Positions 1 to 5,969 of a stretch of DNA of 7,672 nt are shown piece after piece. The notes beneath the pieces are model-generated. The model saw only the letters and a list, made by a program, of their open reading frames with translations. It was not told where the DNA came from and did no database searches. The stretch lies in contig JBAZQI010000043.1 of assembly GCA_041645325.1 (NCBI GenBank), positions 1 through 7,672 on the forward strand, in the 5' to 3' direction. How positions within the stretch are numbered: position 1 is the stretch's first letter; every line of letters starts with the position of its first letter. The DNA comes from JAFCCL01 sp041645325 (GTDB taxonomy: Archaea; Iainarchaeota; Iainarchaeia; Iainarchaeales; GCA-2688035). A program made the position numbers and the translations under genes.

Positions 1-258
1 CCAGGAATCAACCGACTCCAATTCATTCAAAACCCGGCCCTTTCTTAAAATCTCCTGGTATTCATCCAAAAGGTCGTTTGAAGTCTTGTTCTTGTTGACG
101 AAAAAATAAAGCCCTCTTTCCTTCAGAAATTCAAGCAGCAAGCGGGTCTTTCCCACCCGCCTCAAACCATACAAAGCAACGACAAACAGCTTTTTCCTGG
201 AAAGAGCCTCAATTTCCTTCAACTCTTTCAATTCCCTTTCCCTGTCAACAAACCTCAA
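1..258 (-). CDS. Archaeal ATPase (PF01637-like), N-terminal part only
   Basis: Reading on the minus strand from TTG at 258 gives 86 codons that run off the window's left edge. The start LRFVDREREL is the typical opening of archaeal PF01637 ATPases. A Walker A loop, ALYGLRRVGKTR, follows at about residues 28-39, with the GKT that binds ATP phosphate. The second half (FFVNKNKTSNDLLDEY) also fits the family. TTG is chosen because an in-frame TGA lies only two codons upstream, no ATG is available, and AGGTGA sits six bases before it. These are stand-alone AAA-type (STAND-related) ATPases, usually of unknown cellular role and often found in accessory regions. Walker B and the C-terminal domain are outside the window, so whether the gene is complete cannot be judged. 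The promoter carries a half-site array described separately. Confidence 0.85.
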   Translation of the reverse strand, partial: MRFVDRERELKELKEIEALSRKKLFVVALYGLRRVGKTRLLLEFLKERGLYFFVNKNKTSNDLLDEYQEILRKGRVLNELESVDSW

Positions 259-262
259 ATAT

Positions 263-293
263 ATTCACCTACTGAATAATTCAGTAACTGAAT
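263..293 (-). promoter_or_regulatory. Alternating half-site array, putative operator of the ATPase gene
   Basis: On the plus strand ATTCACC (263-269), ACTGAAT (271-277), ATTCAGT (279-285) and ACTGAAT (287-293) follow each other with exactly one base between them. The unit therefore repeats every 8 bp in alternating orientation. The three outer-to-middle copies are perfect and form two overlapping 15-bp palindromes, 271-285 and 279-293. The fourth, 263-269, matches at 5 of 7 positions and overlaps the ribosome-binding site. The array lies between the TATA-like box and the TTG start, where a bound protein would block transcription. The repeat is seen directly; its role as an operator, and which protein binds it, are inferred. 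Confidence 0.6.
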
Positions 294-306
294 ATATATT
301 TAAACT
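291..306 (-). promoter_or_regulatory. TATA-like box of the ATPase gene
   Basis: The minus strand reads AGTTTAAATATATATT here, a strong archaeal TATA-box candidate. It lies about 35-45 bp upstream of the TTG start at 258 and touches the outermost half-site of the operator array. Transcription would start around 265-272, leaving a short leader with the AGGTGA ribosome-binding site. Confidence 0.5.
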
Positions 307-386
307 TATGCTGTAGCAATCAAAACACAGCTAAAGGGCTTTTCGGGTATGCGCCCATGCCCTTGCTTGAAGTGGAATAAACCATA

Positions 387-1056
387 TTATTGCCTCTTTA
401 TTGGTTTGGTTAAAACAGTTGCCAAAATATGCTGTGTTGGAAAATTCAGCATTTGTATTCTTAGCCCAGCCCTTGAAATCTCGTCCGGGTGGAATATTGT
501 TTTTGATGAGCAAGCAGTTATTATTATTTTTCCCCTGGTTCCAGATGAGACGCAAGTTTTCTAAGTAAGTTAGTTCTTTCTTCGCGAAGCCAAGCCCTTT
601 TTCCCCTGATGCTTCCTTTTTCTGGATATATTTCAATTGGTCTTTCTAAGTCATAATCCCGTCTGAAATTTTCATGCATAAATGCATCTCTTTCAAAAAC
701 CTTATTTGCGATTATCAATTTGAATTTTCTCCCCCGAAAATGCCTATTCATAGCCTGAACTCTTACATTTGCGGCTTCCGCTTTTGCATCAAATTGCCTG
801 CTTAAAAAATCATAAAAATGTTCTTTTCCAGGCCCAAATTCAAGTATTTCGGCGTTTCCAAGTTTTTCAATTCCTACTGTTCTAAGAATTAAGGAAAGCA
901 TCGGCAAATAACCTGCCGGGCAATCAGAATATTTAACATCCAATTTTGCCCTTTCAAAAAAGGGTTTCCACTTTGTGCTTGTTTCGTTTTTTCCTTGGCT
1001 TCTTTCCTTCTTGACAGTTCCTTTACTTGCTGCTGCCTAAAAATTTCTCTATTCAT
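387..1056 (-). pseudogene. Class I SAM methyltransferase, split by two -1 frame changes
   Basis: ATG at 1056 starts 34 codons rich in Lys, Arg and Gln (MNREIFRQQQVKELSRRKEA at the start). At the six-T run 956-961 the good reading moves to the -1 frame. That frame carries motif I EILEFGPGKEHF (about residues 70-80), a beta-4 strand FKLIIANKVFE (about 112-122) and KLASHLEPG, the usual lead-in to beta-5. It stops at 524-526. Beside the G4A5 run at 527-535 a second -1 change gives KIIITACSSKTIFHPDEISR and a further tail, ending with TAA at 387-389. The repaired protein is 223 residues, a normal size for a Rossmann-fold methyltransferase. There is no NPPY-type motif, so an amide N-methylase role is unlikely; the substrate is unknown. 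ATG lies 7 bp after the aRF1 stop, which suggests co-transcription with aRF1. An alternative is a TTG start at 943, preceded by GAAAGGG, giving a 139-residue fragment. A sequencing error, true decay and recoding all remain possible. Confidence 0.65.
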
Positions 1057-1063
1057 AATCCGT

Positions 1064-3823
1064 TTACCTGTACCTGAGTATTGCGCCCACGCCGCCGAAT
1101 CCCTTGTAAAACTGCTCGCCTTCCGGCGTGTCAGTGCTTATTATTTTCGTTTTTGCGCCGGTGCTCTGGGCCTTTTCCATCATCCAGTCCATGTAATCAA
1201 CCTGTTCGGTAAGCTCGGCTTTTTTTCCGCCGCATTTTTCGCACACGAACTTTTTTGCCCCTGAATCATCCTGATTTTGCACCACTACCTCGTGTTCCGC
1301 GCCGCATGCATCGCATTTGAACTTGTAAACCCACCATTCCAGCTGCTCGCTCAAAAGCAGGGTGTCAACCCTGCCAATCTGCAGCGCTGTTTCAACCTCT
1401 TTCCTGCCGTATGTCCCAAGGCCTGATTTGACAATGGCTTCAAAAAATGATTCAAGGCTCTGCCTTTCCTTTGTTATTTCCGCGCCCTTCAGCAATTCCG
1501 AGCTTTTCTGCACGGTTTCCCTGATGCCGGATTCGTCAGTGTAGCTTGTGTCAATGGTTCCAATGACAAGGTTCCTTATCCGGTGGTCCATGAGCTGCTG
1601 GTTCAAAAAGTAATTCTTCGTTATTCCTGGGCCGGCGATTATCAGCCCCTTGAGCTTGCCGCCATAGGGCAAAAACATGCCGTTCATCTTTTCGCTTATC
1701 CTCTTGTAAAAATCATGCGCCGCCTCTTCCCTCAGCCTCTCAAAACGATGTGCACTGTTGTGCACTACAAGGCCGTTTGCAATGAAGTTTTGGTTTTCAA
1801 CCGTTATGTCAAACATTTTTGTAGGCATGCCAATTTTCTCGATTTTGTGTATTTTTACCGGAAGAAGCGGAATTGATGCGATTTTTTCAAATTTTTCAGC
1901 AAGCGCTTTGTTGTTTTTTATTCTTGCAATCACGGATTTTCTGAAAGCTTCTTTGCCCATCATTCTCTGGTTCCTGAAAAAGTTTGATACTGCGGGAAAA
2001 GCCATTGTGTTAAGGCCTTCTTGCTCAAAAAGCTTTCTGACTTCTTTTCCTGAAATAAACAACTGCCTGACGCAGCTTCTGATGCCCTTGCTTTTGGCAA
2101 GCGCTTCCAGTTTTTTCCTTTTTGCCGGCGAAGAAAAGCCTATTGCATTCCTGAACGTCTCCAGTGATTTCTTTTCGGTAATGTCAAGCGTGAACCTTGT
2201 TTTTTTTGAGTAAGGGTTTCGCCTGTTGTCATATTCGTAAACAGAAGCCAGGATGCCAAACCTAAGCATTGCCAACTGGGCCTGTTTTACAATCGTTTCG
2301 TTGTTCATGCCAAGAGAAAGTCCTCTTTTTGTGGCATAGCCTTCCGCGTCAAACAGGCCTTTTAGAAAGCCCGCCAAAACGCTGTTTTTGCTTTTCAGAA
2401 TCTTTTTTGGGATAGTGGGGCTGTTTGCAACACATGCCTCCGGGAATTCTTGCCTGAAAAGCCTTACAATCGGCTTGCCGCCACATCTTATTAGATAATA
2501 ATTTTTTCCCTTTCGGAATCTTACAGTAACATTTGCATTAAAAGTTTGCTGCAGCAATTTTGCATAGAATTCCGCAGTTTCTTTGTTTCCTTCGGAGAAA
2601 TTAAGCCTTTCCGCCTCAATATTTCCGTCGCCGGCAAGATAGCCTGCTATTTGGGCCAGCTTCGGGCTAATGATTTTTGGCAATGTAATGCCGCTTTTTG
2701 GCATGCAGAATTCTGCGGCAAAATCGTTGAAATCCAAATTCATTGCATTGCATATTTTTTCCAAATAGCCAAGCCTTGGGTTGAATTTGCCGAGCTCAAA
2801 CCTTGAAATTGATGCCTGGTGCAAGCCCAGCTTTTTGGCGAATTTTTCCTGGCTTAATCCAAGCTTGGCTCTGGCAGTAATCAGAAACTTTAAGCCCTTT
2901 TCTGAAACAACATAGCTGTTGAAGCAATTTGTATTCAGTGCCTGCTCGTTGCCTGCCGTTTCAATTTTTTCAGGCATGACCAGGAACATGCCTTCTTTCA
3001 GCCCGGAAGCCGGCTTTTCTTCAATTGTACCATTGTTCCAGCAAAAGAAACCGTGGTCGGCAGAGCAGGCAATGCTCAGCCTTGGGTATCTTGTGATTAT
3101 TTTCAATGCGCTTGGCTTGTTTGCCTTCCATTTGTTTGAGATAAAAGAATCTCCGACAGAGCAATCGCCAAAATTAACGCTTTTTACTGCAGCCGGATTG
3201 CCCACGCCCTCGATTCCAACAATGTTTCCGTCGCTTAATTGCACCAAAGAGTTTCCCAAAAGGCATTGTCCTCCCGCCCTCGTTTTGCCGGCAACATTGC
3301 TTGTGAAATGCCCCAGGATTTCGTATTTTTTTCCCACAATGATTGCAATGGTCGCCTCGTTTTTGTCGATTGTGAGGATGCCGAATACCTCCGAGGGCTG
3401 CGCCATTTCCTCCAAAGGCCCCAGGTGGAATTCGGAGTCGCACCAGTAAAGCTTTACGTTAAGCCTTTTCATAGGCCTGAGGGAAAAAAGCTGTATGTCG
3501 CTTTTCCCTTCAACATCGCTGACATTGCCGCAGAAAACCACAAGGCCTTTTTCAGGCAGCCTGAAGTTTATTACCTTGAGAAAATTCTGCACTTTTCTCA
3601 GGGCGCCCTGCACGTTTTTCCTTGTTGTCGGGCTCTTTATGTTGCCGCTTTGCGACATTTCTTCCGTGAGCTGGCCCATGACCAGACTCCTGTCTACATC
3701 AGGCGGCAGATACAGCGAAATCAGCTCTGTTCCCTTTCCCTTGTACCTTAAAAGGGCACGCAGTTTCTTTTTGAAGACCGCCATTTCGGCCTCGCTTATT
3801 TCCTCAAGGTGCTCGTTTGCCAT
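1064..3823 (-). CDS. prf1: Archaeal peptide chain release factor aRF1, intein-containing precursor
   Basis: This is the eRF1-family factor that reads all three stop codons in the ribosomal A site and triggers peptide release. The 919-residue precursor minus a 503-residue intein gives 416 residues, the usual aRF1 length. Domain 1 has GTE at 31-33, the stop-codon recognition motifs NIKS at 61-64 and YWCDSEF (YxCxxxF) at 126-132. The catalytic loop is TRAGGQ at 181-186. It is interrupted by the intein and resumes at SAHRFERLREE from 690. Domain 3 carries a C-x2-C...C-x2-C zinc-binding insert (C837, C840, C861, C864), seen in archaeal members. ATG at 3823 has GGTGA six bases upstream. TAA at 1064-1066 lies 7 bp before the following methyltransferase gene. 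The frame is intact throughout, and the intein splice residues all look functional. Identification is secure. Confidence 0.97.
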   Translation of the reverse strand: MANEHLEEISEAEMAVFKKKLRALLRYKGKGTELISLYLPPDVDRSLVMGQLTEEMSQSGNIKSPTTRKNVQGALRKVQNFLKVINFRLPEKGLVVFCGNVSDVEGKSDIQLFSLRPMKRLNVKLYWCDSEFHLGPLEEMAQPSEVFGILTIDKNEATIAIIVGKKYEILGHFTSNVAGKTRAGGQCLLGNSLVQLSDGNIVGIEGVGNPAAVKSVNFGDCSVGDSFISNKWKANKPSALKIITRYPRLSIACSADHGFFCWNNGTIEEKPASGLKEGMFLVMPEKIETAGNEQALNTNCFNSYVVSEKGLKFLITARAKLGLSQEKFAKKLGLHQASISRFELGKFNPRLGYLEKICNAMNLDFNDFAAEFCMPKSGITLPKIISPKLAQIAGYLAGDGNIEAERLNFSEGNKETAEFYAKLLQQTFNANVTVRFRKGKNYYLIRCGGKPIVRLFRQEFPEACVANSPTIPKKILKSKNSVLAGFLKGLFDAEGYATKRGLSLGMNNETIVKQAQLAMLRFGILASVYEYDNRRNPYSKKTRFTLDITEKKSLETFRNAIGFSSPAKRKKLEALAKSKGIRSCVRQLFISGKEVRKLFEQEGLNTMAFPAVSNFFRNQRMMGKEAFRKSVIARIKNNKALAEKFEKIASIPLLPVKIHKIEKIGMPTKMFDITVENQNFIANGLVVHNSAHRFERLREEAAHDFYKRISEKMNGMFLPYGGKLKGLIIAGPGITKNYFLNQQLMDHRIRNLVIGTIDTSYTDESGIRETVQKSSELLKGAEITKERQSLESFFEAIVKSGLGTYGRKEVETALQIGRVDTLLLSEQLEWWVYKFKCDACGAEHEVVVQNQDDSGAKKFVCEKCGGKKAELTEQVDYMDWMMEKAQSTGAKTKIISTDTPEGEQFYKGFGGVGAILRYR
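1757..3265 (-). mobile_element. Intein with LAGLIDADG homing endonuclease and HTH, inside the aRF1 GGQ motif
   Basis: Precursor residues 187-689 are absent from normal aRF1. Block A begins with Cys187 (CLLGNSLVQLSDG), and block B has SADHGFF with His257. Block F is MFDITVENQNFIANG, and block G ends VVHN with His688-Asn689. The +1 extein residue is Ser690, so this is a class 1 intein using Cys1 and Ser+1. A LAGLIDADG endonuclease sits between the splicing halves: motif 1 IAGYLAGDG (Asp399) and motif 2 FLKGLFDAEG (Asp492). Before it, residues about 309-363 form an XRE-like helix-turn-helix (SQEKFAKKLGLHQASISRFE), probably extra DNA binding. A second possible DNA-binding stretch, AVSNFFRNQR, is near 611-620. 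Both catalytic Asp residues and the full frame remain, so splicing and homing both look intact. Block F has Gln678 where many inteins have His. The junction is GGQ|C...N|SAHRF, so the homing site would be the gene's most conserved codons. Confidence 0.95.
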
Positions 3824-3828
3824 TTTTC

Positions 3829-3866
3829 TTCACCAAAAACGCGGTTAAAAGGGCATATTTAATAAG
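3829..3866 (-). promoter_or_regulatory. Promoter and ribosome-binding site of the aRF1 gene
   Basis: On the minus strand TTATTAAATATG (complement of 3854-3865) is a good TATA-box candidate, with transcription expected near 3832-3836. GGTGA (complement of 3830-3834) lies six bases before the ATG at 3823 and supports that start. The leader would be very short. The same 11-bp sequence ATATTTAATAA occurs again 20 bp further on (see the pyrH promoter). Confidence 0.5.
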
Positions 3867-3872
3867 CCCCAA

Positions 3873-3918
3873 TTATATTTAATAAAAGAAAAGCATTAAA
3901 TTACTGCCATAAGGGGTG
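3873..3918 (+). promoter_or_regulatory. Promoter and ribosome-binding site of pyrH
   Basis: TTATATTTAATAA at 3873-3885 is a TATA-like box that would place transcription start near 3905-3910. AGGGGTG at 3912-3918 is a strong ribosome-binding site, nine bases before the ATG at 3928. That start is preferred over the GTG at 3916, which lies inside the ribosome-binding site. Together with the aRF1 promoter this forms a compact 104-bp divergent region. Confidence 0.5.
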
Positions 3919-3927
3919 TGCCGTGCG

Positions 3928-4905
3928 ATGTTTGAAGACATGTTTGAAATGTTCAACGAGCAAAAAAAGAATGAGGACACCGAAATAACCATGCCTGTCC
4001 AGGAGAGAGGCTATTCCGGCGAAGCATCGGAAGAAAGCTATCAAAGCCAGCCCTCTTTTCCTGTTTCAAACGTAACCGTAATAAGCGTCGGCGGAAGCAT
4101 CCTGATGGACGGCAAGCCAAGCAGTGAGGCAATTTCCGCACTTGCTGCCTGCCTTAATGAGCTGATAAGGCAGGGCCACAGGCTTGTCCTTGTGGTTGGC
4201 GGCGGCAAGGTTGCAAGAGATTACGTCAATGCCGCAAAAGCGCTTGGGGCAAACAACTTTGAGCTTGACGAGCTTGGAATAAGGATTACAAGGGCAAACG
4301 CCGCACTTTTGCTTGCCTCAATTGAAAACGCCTTTCCAGAAGTGCTCACAGAAGTCAAAAAGGCAAAAGAGATTCTTGCCAGAGGCAAAACCCCGATATA
4401 CGGCGGCCTTATGCCTGGCTTTACCACTGATGCGGTTGCCGCCCTGATTGCCGAATACCTCGGCGCGCGCTTTGTGAATTTGAGCAATGTCGAAGGCATT
4501 TTCACGGCTGACCCCGCTGTTTACAGCAATGCGCGCCTGTACAGGGAGCTCAGTCATTCAAAGCTCATTGAAATCCTTGCAGGAAATGCAATGAAGCCAG
4601 GTCAAAACCTGATTCTTGACCTGCCTGCGGCAATGATTCTCAAGAGAAGCGGCATTCCGGCCTTTTTCCTAAGCGGCCATGAATTGGAAAATTTCAAAAA
4701 TGCCCTGAACGGTCTTGAGTTCAGGGGCACAACAGTGAAGGCAGATGCCCTGGATCTCATTGAAGGCGAGGAAGGGACATTTGCCGTTCCAAGGGCAGGA
4801 AGAACAAGGGCAAAAAGAAGGCCTGTAAAAAAAGGCAGGGCAAAAAAAACTGCAAAGATTTACGACGAAGACGAAGAGCCCAGCGTGCGCAACACAAAGT
4901 TTTAG
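3928..4905 (+). CDS. pyrH: UMP kinase, archaeal PyrH type, with N- and C-terminal extensions
   Basis: An amino-acid-kinase-family enzyme that would phosphorylate UMP to UDP with ATP in the cytoplasm, for pyrimidine nucleotide synthesis. Numbered from ATG 3928 (325 residues), the core starts with VTVISVGGSIL (about 49-59), the phosphate-binding strand and glycine loop. It continues with LVVGGGKVARDY (about 88-99), GIRITRANA (about 117-125), GFTTDAVAALIAEYLGA (about 164-180) and NVEGIFTADP (about 187-196). This order and wording match archaeal UMP kinases; carbamate, acetylglutamate and aspartate kinases differ at these blocks. Archaeal PyrH is normally about 225-230 residues. Here about 48 acidic and polar residues precede the core, and about 45 follow it, including a basic Ala/Gly/Lys/Arg-rich tail (KRRPVKKGRAKKTAK) and a short acidic end. 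The tails could bind nucleic acid or partners; that is inference. The gene is transcribed away from aRF1. Confidence 0.9.
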   Translation: MFEDMFEMFNEQKKNEDTEITMPVQERGYSGEASEESYQSQPSFPVSNVTVISVGGSILMDGKPSSEAISALAACLNELIRQGHRLVLVVGGGKVARDYVNAAKALGANNFELDELGIRITRANAALLLASIENAFPEVLTEVKKAKEILARGKTPIYGGLMPGFTTDAVAALIAEYLGARFVNLSNVEGIFTADPAVYSNARLYRELSHSKLIEILAGNAMKPGQNLILDLPAAMILKRSGIPAFFLSGHELENFKNALNGLEFRGTTVKADALDLIEGEEGTFAVPRAGRTRAKRRPVKKGRAKKTAKIYDEDEEPSVRNTKF

Positions 4906-4950
4906 GAAAAAAGCCTTCAGAAACTAAGCAATTACTTGACGCCGCAATAG

Positions 4951-4985
4951 TTATTAATTGGTTCGCCAATTTTTTTTGTAAGTGT
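4951..4985 (+). promoter_or_regulatory. Likely promoter of the HTH gene, leaderless transcript
   Basis: TTATTAATT at 4951-4959 resembles a TATA box and is centred about 31 bp before the ATG at 4986. Transcription would begin within a few bases of the ATG. No ribosome-binding site is present just upstream, which fits leaderless translation as known in archaea. The hairpin at 4956-4971 overlaps this element. Confidence 0.4.
4956..4977 (+). terminator. UUCG-loop hairpin followed by eight T, likely pyrH terminator
   Basis: AATTGG, loop TTCG, CCAATT form a perfect 6-bp stem at 4956-4971, and the T run spans 4970-4977. It lies 50 bp after the pyrH stop. Archaeal transcription ends mainly on T runs, so the T tract alone could suffice. 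Because the inverted repeat also lies between the TATA-like box and the start of the next gene, it could instead be an operator for the downstream HTH protein. Confidence 0.5.
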
Positions 4986-5902
4986 ATGCGAAAAAGAAGC
5001 GCCTTTCATGGCTTTACTGGCCAAATGCGGCTTGAGAGGATTGGCCCGCAGTTATTGGAAGAAATTGCGTTCTCAGGCAAGCCACTGAAACAGATTGCTG
5101 CTGAACGCAAGCTTAGCATTGAAGCTGTTCAGCGCACTTCCAGCCTTTATGGGCTGAGGTCTAGAGCGAGAACGCTTTCGATATTGAGTAAAGTATTAAG
5201 TAGAGCAGCCAGCGAAAGGTCTGCTGTGCAGCGTAAGGCAATGGTGCCGCGCAAATTTTTCAGCGTGGAAGAAAAAACCCGGCTTCTCAAAGAACACCGC
5301 TTTGGCATTTTGGGTGTTGCCAAAGGGTATTGGGCATTCCAAAGGACAAAAGAGCATTTGGGGCATTTGATGCTTTCTTAAATGACCTGAATAATCACGT
5401 GTTCTTTGGGCTTGATTATTATGACCCAGGGATGAAGGGGCCTTCAGGCAAGCCAAAATCTGTTCTTGGATGGATGCGCGAAAGCGCCAGGCGGTTTTGT
5501 GCCAATACAAACACCTCTCTTTTGCACCAGGAAAAGCTGGCTAAACAAACCGATTTTTCCCGTTCAGGGGTAAGAAGCGCGCTTGCTGCTGAAGAGCTCC
5601 CTGCAGGCATTAAGTGGATCCCTTGTTTCACCAAGACTTTTTTGAAAACCCTCGGGCTTGACATTGGAATAGTTGCAAAGCTTGGCTATGCAGATGTTGA
5701 AAGGCTAATTCTTGGGATTGTGGAATCGCCGGCAACAGGGCTGTCCGAGGAACAGGTTTGGCTGGCAAAACAAAAGCTTGCCGGGCAATCCAACGAGGAA
5801 ATTGGCAAAGCTCTTGGCGGCATAACAAAGGAAGCAGTCAGGCAAAAACTAGGGCTAGTTGTCCAGAGGATGAAACTGCATCTTCCGCGAATAAACCCGT
5901 AA
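4986..5902 (+). pseudogene. Three-HTH putative DNA-binding protein, split by one -1 frame change
   Basis: The first frame runs from ATG 4986 to TAA 5381. The second, shifted by -1, runs on to TAA 5902 and opens only with a poor TTG at 5330. Joined at the TTGGGG run (5358-5363) they give about 305 residues with a continuous reading (KEHLG then AFDAFLNDL). Helix-turn-helix-like stretches are PLKQIAAERKLSIEAVQR (about 33-50), EKLAKQTDFSRSGVRSALAA (about 183-202) and QSNEEIGKALGGITKEAVRQ (about 268-287). The last resembles a sigma region 4 or LuxR-type fold. I do not recognise the family. A transcriptional regulator is inferred only from the HTH segments. The start lacks a ribosome-binding site and is probably leaderless. 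If the break is real, the gene makes a 131-residue protein with one HTH only. Confidence 0.6.
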
Positions 5903-5912
5903 GGTAACGATT

Positions 5913-5934
5913 GCAGCAGGGCTGCCCAAAGCCC
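5913..5934. terminator. Possible hairpin between convergent genes
   Basis: The 67-bp gap between two convergent genes holds two mutually exclusive stems: GCAGC/GCTGC with a 3-base loop (5913-5925) and GGGCT/AGCCC with a 6-base loop (5919-5934). No long T run follows on either strand, so a termination role is weakly supported. Confidence 0.25.
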
Positions 5935-5969
5935 AAATCTTCAATTGCCTGCCTGCAGCTGTTTCTATT

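Noticed and set aside
307..386. A small gene or tRNA in the gap between the ATPase promoter and the methyltransferase end
   Set aside because: No T-loop or acceptor-stem pattern and no convincing reading frame with a ribosome-binding site.
331..636. A 101-residue minus-strand ORF with HNH-like wording (LTYLENLRLIWN)
   Set aside because: No Cys pairs or His-Asn-His residues are present, and it overlaps the methyltransferase gene in another frame whose reading is far more protein-like.
524..943. A stand-alone 139-residue methyltransferase starting at TTG 943
   Set aside because: Good coding sequence continues on both sides in the other frames, and a Rossmann methyltransferase ending right at beta-5 would be incomplete. 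It is treated as the middle of a split gene.
387..1056. GGQ-specific N5-glutamine methyltransferase (PrmC/Mtq2) next to aRF1
   Set aside because: The diagnostic NPPY motif is absent; the equivalent strand reads LIIANKVFE.
3916..3927. GTG start for pyrH at 3916
   Set aside because: It lies inside the AGGGGTG ribosome-binding site, while ATG at 3928 has proper spacing.
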